Both the position numbers and the translations under genes were made by a program. The notes beneath the pieces were generated by a model, which was given only the letters and a program-made list of their open reading frames with translations, was not told where the DNA came from and searched no databases. A DNA stretch of 35,542 nucleotides from an uncultured Oscillospiraceae bacterium (GTDB taxonomy: Bacteria > Bacillota > Clostridia > Oscillospirales > Oscillospiraceae), in assembly GCA_947624065.1 (NCBI GenBank), contig CANQIO010000016.1, forward strand, positions 1 through 35,542, written 5' to 3'. Below are positions 32,299-35,542 of this stretch, in pieces (within the stretch, counting starts at the first letter, position 1; the number at the start of each line of letters is the position of its first letter).

Positions 32299-33510
32299 AT
32301 GCGCATCCTCATTTATGGCGGCAGCTTCAACCCGCCCCATCTGGGCCACATCCGCTCGGTGCGGACCGCCGCGGCGGTCCTGGAGCCCGAGCGCACGCTG
32401 CTCATCCCGGCGGCTCTGCCGCCCCATAAGCATCTGGCGGAGGGCAGCCCCGCGGCGGACCGGCGCATGGAGATGGCTTCCCTGGCGGCGGCGGAGATCC
32501 CCGGCTGCGAGGCGTCGGACATCGAGCTCGGCCGGGAGGGACCCAGCTACACCTCCGACACCCTGCGGCAGCTGCGGGAGCGATACCCGGCGGCGGAGCT
32601 GGTATTCTTGATGGGCACGGACATGCTGCTCACCATCGAGTCCTGGCACGAGCCGGAGGTCATCATGGCCCTGGCCAGTCTGGCCGTATTTGCACGGGAG
32701 CAGGGCCGGGAGGGGGAGATCGCTGCCCAGGCGGACCATCTGCGGGAAACGTACGGCGCGACGGTATACGTGCTGGCGGGGGAGCCGGTGACGGTGTCCT
32801 CCACCGGCGTTCGGGAGCTTCTGCCCTGGCGGCAGGGCCGGGAATATCTCACGGACAGCGTGTACGGCTGCATCATCCGGCACCGGCTCTACGGGGCCAG
32901 GCCGGACCTGGGCTGGCTGCGGGAGAAGGCGTACGCCTGTCTGAAGCCCACGCGGGTGGCCCACGTGCAGGGAGCGGAGGCCATGGCGCGGCGATTGGCT
33001 CTTCGCTGGGGCGCGGAGGAATCCGACGCGGCGGAGGCCGCGATCTTGCACGACTGCACGAAAAAACTCACAGGGGAAGAACAGTTGCGCCTGTGCGAAA
33101 AATATGGTATCATGGCGGATAAATGGGAGCTGGAAAACCCGGAGCTGCTGCACGCAAAGACCGGAGCCGCCTTTGCGGCGGACCAGTTCGGCGCGCCGGA
33201 GCATATCGAGAGCGCCATCCGCTGGCATACCACCGGCCGGCCGGGGATGACCTTGCTGGAGCAGATCGTGTTTTTAGCGGACGCCATCGAGGAAAACCGC
33301 GTGCCCTATCCGGCCCTGGAGACCATCCGAATGGCGGCTTTCGAGGACCTGGACGCGGCCACGGAGCTGTGCCTGCGCCGGACGGTGGCGTATGTGACCG
33401 AGCGGGGCCTGGCCCTGTATCCGGACACGGCCCGGACGCGGGAGTTTTATTTGAAAAAACTGGAAGATAAAGGCGCGCGGCCCATACCGTGGACGCCGCA
33501 AGATCAATAA
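32299..33510 (+). CDS. nadD: Nicotinate-nucleotide adenylyltransferase fused to YqeK-like HD hydrolase
   Basis: This 403-residue protein joins two enzymes usually encoded by adjacent genes. Residues 1-200 are NadD, which makes deamido-NAD from nicotinate mononucleotide and ATP: YGGSFNPPHLGH, LIPAALPPHK, FLMGTDMLL and the SSTGVREL loop. From about 205 a YqeK-like HD domain follows (RVAHVQGAEAMA, AAILHDCTKK, HAKTGAAFA, RWHTTGRPGM, LADAIEEN), a family shown to cleave Ap4A symmetrically. There is no stop or internal ribosome binding site between the two parts. It lies between yhbY and rsfS, as the separate genes do in Bacillus. Confidence 0.93.
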   Translation: MRILIYGGSFNPPHLGHIRSVRTAAAVLEPERTLLIPAALPPHKHLAEGSPAADRRMEMASLAAAEIPGCEASDIELGREGPSYTSDTLRQLRERYPAAELVFLMGTDMLLTIESWHEPEVIMALASLAVFAREQGREGEIAAQADHLRETYGATVYVLAGEPVTVSSTGVRELLPWRQGREYLTDSVYGCIIRHRLYGARPDLGWLREKAYACLKPTRVAHVQGAEAMARRLALRWGAEESDAAEAAILHDCTKKLTGEEQLRLCEKYGIMADKWELENPELLHAKTGAAFAADQFGAPEHIESAIRWHTTGRPGMTLLEQIVFLADAIEENRVPYPALETIRMAAFEDLDAATELCLRRTVAYVTERGLALYPDTARTREFYLKKLEDKGARPIPWTPQDQ

Positions 33511-33526
33511 ACGGGGAGAGAAAAAT

Positions 33527-33883
33527 ATGGAACCTTTTGAAGCGGCAAAGCTGGCGGTGAAGGCCCTTTCCGACAAGCAGGCCACGGACATCCGCCTGCT
33601 CAAGACCACCGATCTGACCGTGCTGGCGGACTATTTTTGCATCTGCACGGCCAACTCCACGCCCCATGTGCGCACCCTGTACGACGAGGTGGACAAGCGC
33701 CTGTCCGAGGCCGGCATGTCTCCGCTGCGCCGGGAGGGGAGCCGCAACAGCACCTGGCTGCTGCTGGACTTCGGCTGCCTGGTGGTGCACATCTTCCAGC
33801 GGGAGGCCCGGGAGTTTTACAGCCTGGAGCGGCTCTGGAACGACGCTCTGGACGTGGACATCAAGGAGATTGTAGAGGCGTAA
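33527..33883 (+). CDS. rsfS: Ribosomal silencing factor RsfS
   Basis: This 118-residue protein (Iojap family) binds the large-subunit protein L14 and blocks subunit joining when nutrients are scarce. The core [20 protein letters not shown] and the C-terminal [20 protein letters not shown] are typical. A GGGGAGAG site precedes the ATG. It is followed after 4 bases by leuS. Confidence 0.95.
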   Translation: MEPFEAAKLAVKALSDKQATDIRLLKTTDLTVLADYFCICTANSTPHVRTLYDEVDKRLSEAGMSPLRREGSRNSTWLLLDFGCLVVHIFQREAREFYSLERLWNDALDVDIKEIVEA

Positions 33884-33887
33884 GATC

Positions 33888-35542
33888 ATGGCATACGAAT
33901 TTGACCGCATCGAGAGGAAGTGGCAGGGCATCTGGGAGAAGGAGAAGCCCTATGCCGCCGTGACCGGAGACCCCCGTCCCAAATGGTACGGGCTCATCGA
34001 GTTCCCCTATCCCTCCGGCCAGGGGCTGCATGTGGGCCATCCCCGGCCCTATACCGCCATGGACATCGTGGCCCGCAAGCGCCGCATGCAGGGCTATAAC
34101 GTGCTGTTCCCCATCGGCTACGACGCCTTCGGCCTGCCCACGGAGAACTATGCCATCAAGAACCATATGCACCCCCGCACCGTCACGGAGCGGAACGTGG
34201 CCAACTTCACGGCGCAGCTGAAAATGCTGGGCTTCGGCTTCGATTGGGACCGCATGGTGGACACCACGGATCCTACATACTATAAGTGGACCCAGTGGAT
34301 CTTCCTGCAGCTGTGGAAAAAGGGCCTGGCCTACAAGGCCACCATGCCCGTCAACTGGTGCACCTCCTGCAAGTGCGTGCTGGCCAACGAGGAGGTCGTG
34401 GAGGGCGTGTGCGAGCGGTGCGGCTCGCCGGTGGTGCAGCGGGAGAAGAGCCAGTGGATGCTGCGCATCACCGCCTATGCCCAGCGGCTCATCGACGATC
34501 TGGACGACGTGGACTTCATCGAGCGGGTCAAGATCCAGCAGCGCAACTGGATCGGCCGCAGCGAGGGCGCGGAGGTGGACTTCGCCACCACCGCCGGGGA
34601 CAAGATGCGCATCTTCACCACCCGGTGCGACACCCTCTTCGGCGTGACCTACATGGTCATGAGCCCGGAGCACGCGCTGCTGACCAAGTGGATGCCCATG
34701 CTCAAAAACGCCGACGCGGTGAAGGCCTATCAGGACGCCGCGGCCCATAAGTCCGAGCTGGAGCGCACCGAGCTTTCCAAGGAGAAGACCGGCGTGCGCC
34801 TGGAGGGCGTGGCCGCCATCAACCCCGTGAACGGCCAGGAGATACCCATCTTCATCTCCGACTACGTGCTGGCTACCTACGGCACCGGCGCCATCATGGC
34901 CGTGCCCGGCCACGACAGCCGCGACTGGGATTTCGCCCGGGCCTTCGATCTGCCCATCATCGAGGTGGTCAAGGGCGGCAACGTGGACGAGGCCGCCTAC
35001 ACCGACTGCGAGACCGGCGAGCTCGTCAACTCCGGGTTCCTCAACGGCCTGCCCGTGGAGGAGGCCAAGGAGAAGATGATCGCCTGGCTGGAGGAAAAGG
35101 GCGTAGGCGAGCGGAAGGTCAACTACAAGCTCCGGGACTGGGTCTTTTCCCGCCAGCGGTATTGGGGCGAGCCCATCCCCATGGTGAACTGCCCCAAGTG
35201 CGGGTGGGTGCCCGTGCCGGAGGAGGAGCTGCCCGTGCTGCTGCCGGAGGTGGAGAGCTACGAGCCCACCGACACCGGCGAGAGCCCCCTTTCCAAGATG
35301 ACGGACTGGGTGCGCTGCAAGTGCCCCAAGTGCGGCGGCGAGGCCCAGCGGGAGACGGACACCATGCCCCAGTGGGCCGGGTCCAGCTGGTACTTCCTGC
35401 GCTATACGGACCCCCACAACGCGGACGCTCTGGCCTCGCCCGAGGCGCTGAAGTACTGGACCCCCGTGGACTGGTACAACGGCGGCATGGAGCACACCAC
35501 GCTGCACCTTCTCTATTCCCGGTTCTGGCACAAGTTCCTCTA
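33888..35542 (+). CDS. leuS: Leucyl-tRNA synthetase (partial, 3' end outside window)
   Basis: The first 551 codons of leuS are present; the frame is open at the window edge. The start [17 protein letters not shown] is typical. The ATP-binding HIGH motif appears as HVGH in [16 protein letters not shown], followed by [14 protein letters not shown] zinc-ribbon-like pair (WCTSCKC, CERCG) and the editing domain follow ([26 protein letters not shown] with the editing Asp). A second cysteine cluster (CPKCGW, CPKCGG) precedes the [11 protein letters not shown] stretch. The KMSKS loop lies beyond the end. No T-box leader precedes it: it follows rsfS by 4 bases. Confidence 0.96.
   Translation, partial: MAYEFDRIERKWQGIWEKEKPYAAVTGDPRPKWYGLIEFPYPSGQGLHVGHPRPYTAMDIVARKRRMQGYNVLFPIGYDAFGLPTENYAIKNHMHPRTVTERNVANFTAQLKMLGFGFDWDRMVDTTDPTYYKWTQWIFLQLWKKGLAYKATMPVNWCTSCKCVLANEEVVEGVCERCGSPVVQREKSQWMLRITAYAQRLIDDLDDVDFIERVKIQQRNWIGRSEGAEVDFATTAGDKMRIFTTRCDTLFGVTYMVMSPEHALLTKWMPMLKNADAVKAYQDAAAHKSELERTELSKEKTGVRLEGVAAINPVNGQEIPIFISDYVLATYGTGAIMAVPGHDSRDWDFARAFDLPIIEVVKGGNVDEAAYTDCETGELVNSGFLNGLPVEEAKEKMIAWLEEKGVGERKVNYKLRDWVFSRQRYWGEPIPMVNCPKCGWVPVPEEELPVLLPEVESYEPTDTGESPLSKMTDWVRCKCPKCGGEAQRETDTMPQWAGSSWYFLRYTDPHNADALASPEALKYWTPVDWYNGGMEHTTLHLLYSRFWHKFL

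Noticed and set aside
33884-33887. T-box leader for leuS
   Set aside because: Only 4 bases separate rsfS from leuS and no T-box sequence is visible upstream.
1-35542. CRISPR arrays, tRNA or rRNA genes
   Set aside because: No regularly spaced direct repeats, cloverleaf-type sequences or rRNA segments were noticed on either strand.

Overview
The window reads as chromosomal DNA from a GC-rich, gut-type Clostridia (Oscillospiraceae-like) bacterium. This is inferred from the Firmicutes-style gene order in the right half (plsX-acpP-rnc-smc-ftsY, then yhbY-nadD/yqeK-rsfS-leuS), strong AGGAGG-type ribosome binding sites, the folate-dependent TrmFO, a TnpW-type transposon gene and a strong C/G third-position bias. 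No tRNA, rRNA or CRISPR array was recognised.

Layout. (1) 1-960 is a scar. A tnpW-like gene marks the end of an integrative element that appears to have cut a minus-strand radical SAM gene near position 277. The rest of the scar holds a promoter for that broken gene and a C-terminal remnant of another minus-strand gene. (2) 961-8874 is a co-directional accessory operon ending in a perfect 14-bp stem terminator. It encodes a small unknown protein, a stand-alone (p)ppGpp-hydrolase-like HD protein, a C39-like cysteine peptidase, an unknown protein, two small acidic proteins sharing a 19-residue-spaced EQxEMD repeat, a membrane-anchored Hsp70-type ATPase without a substrate-binding domain, and a HerA/VirB4-like ATPase. 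I recognise no described system with this composition; it is the best candidate for something new. (3) 8.9-19.7 kb holds separate short units with good sigma-A promoters: an esterase, a heterodimeric ABC exporter pair, PlsY, DegV, an orphan class-M (SirTM-like) sirtuin on the minus strand, a MATE exporter, an MFS transporter (minus strand) and a SpoU/TrmH-family RNA methyltransferase. (4) 19.8-35.5 kb is a tightly packed plus-strand housekeeping run: dprA, topA, trmFO, plsX, acpP, rnc, an Elp3-like radical SAM gene, smc, ftsY, rdgB, yhbY, a nadD-yqeK fusion, rsfS and the first two thirds of leuS, which runs off the window.

How the genes may work together. In the accessory operon the two ATPases share cues of membrane association, and the peptidase plus the repeat-bearing acidic proteins suggest a protease and its targets or adaptors. 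This points to ATP-driven protein or nucleoprotein remodelling coupled to proteolysis, possibly stress- or phage-responsive, but that is inference. The right half links chromosome handling (DprA, TopA, SMC), phospholipid synthesis (PlsX, ACP, with PlsY elsewhere), RNA maturation and ribosome assembly (TrmFO, RNase III, YhbY, RsfS), membrane targeting (FtsY) and nucleotide housekeeping (RdgB, NadD-YqeK).
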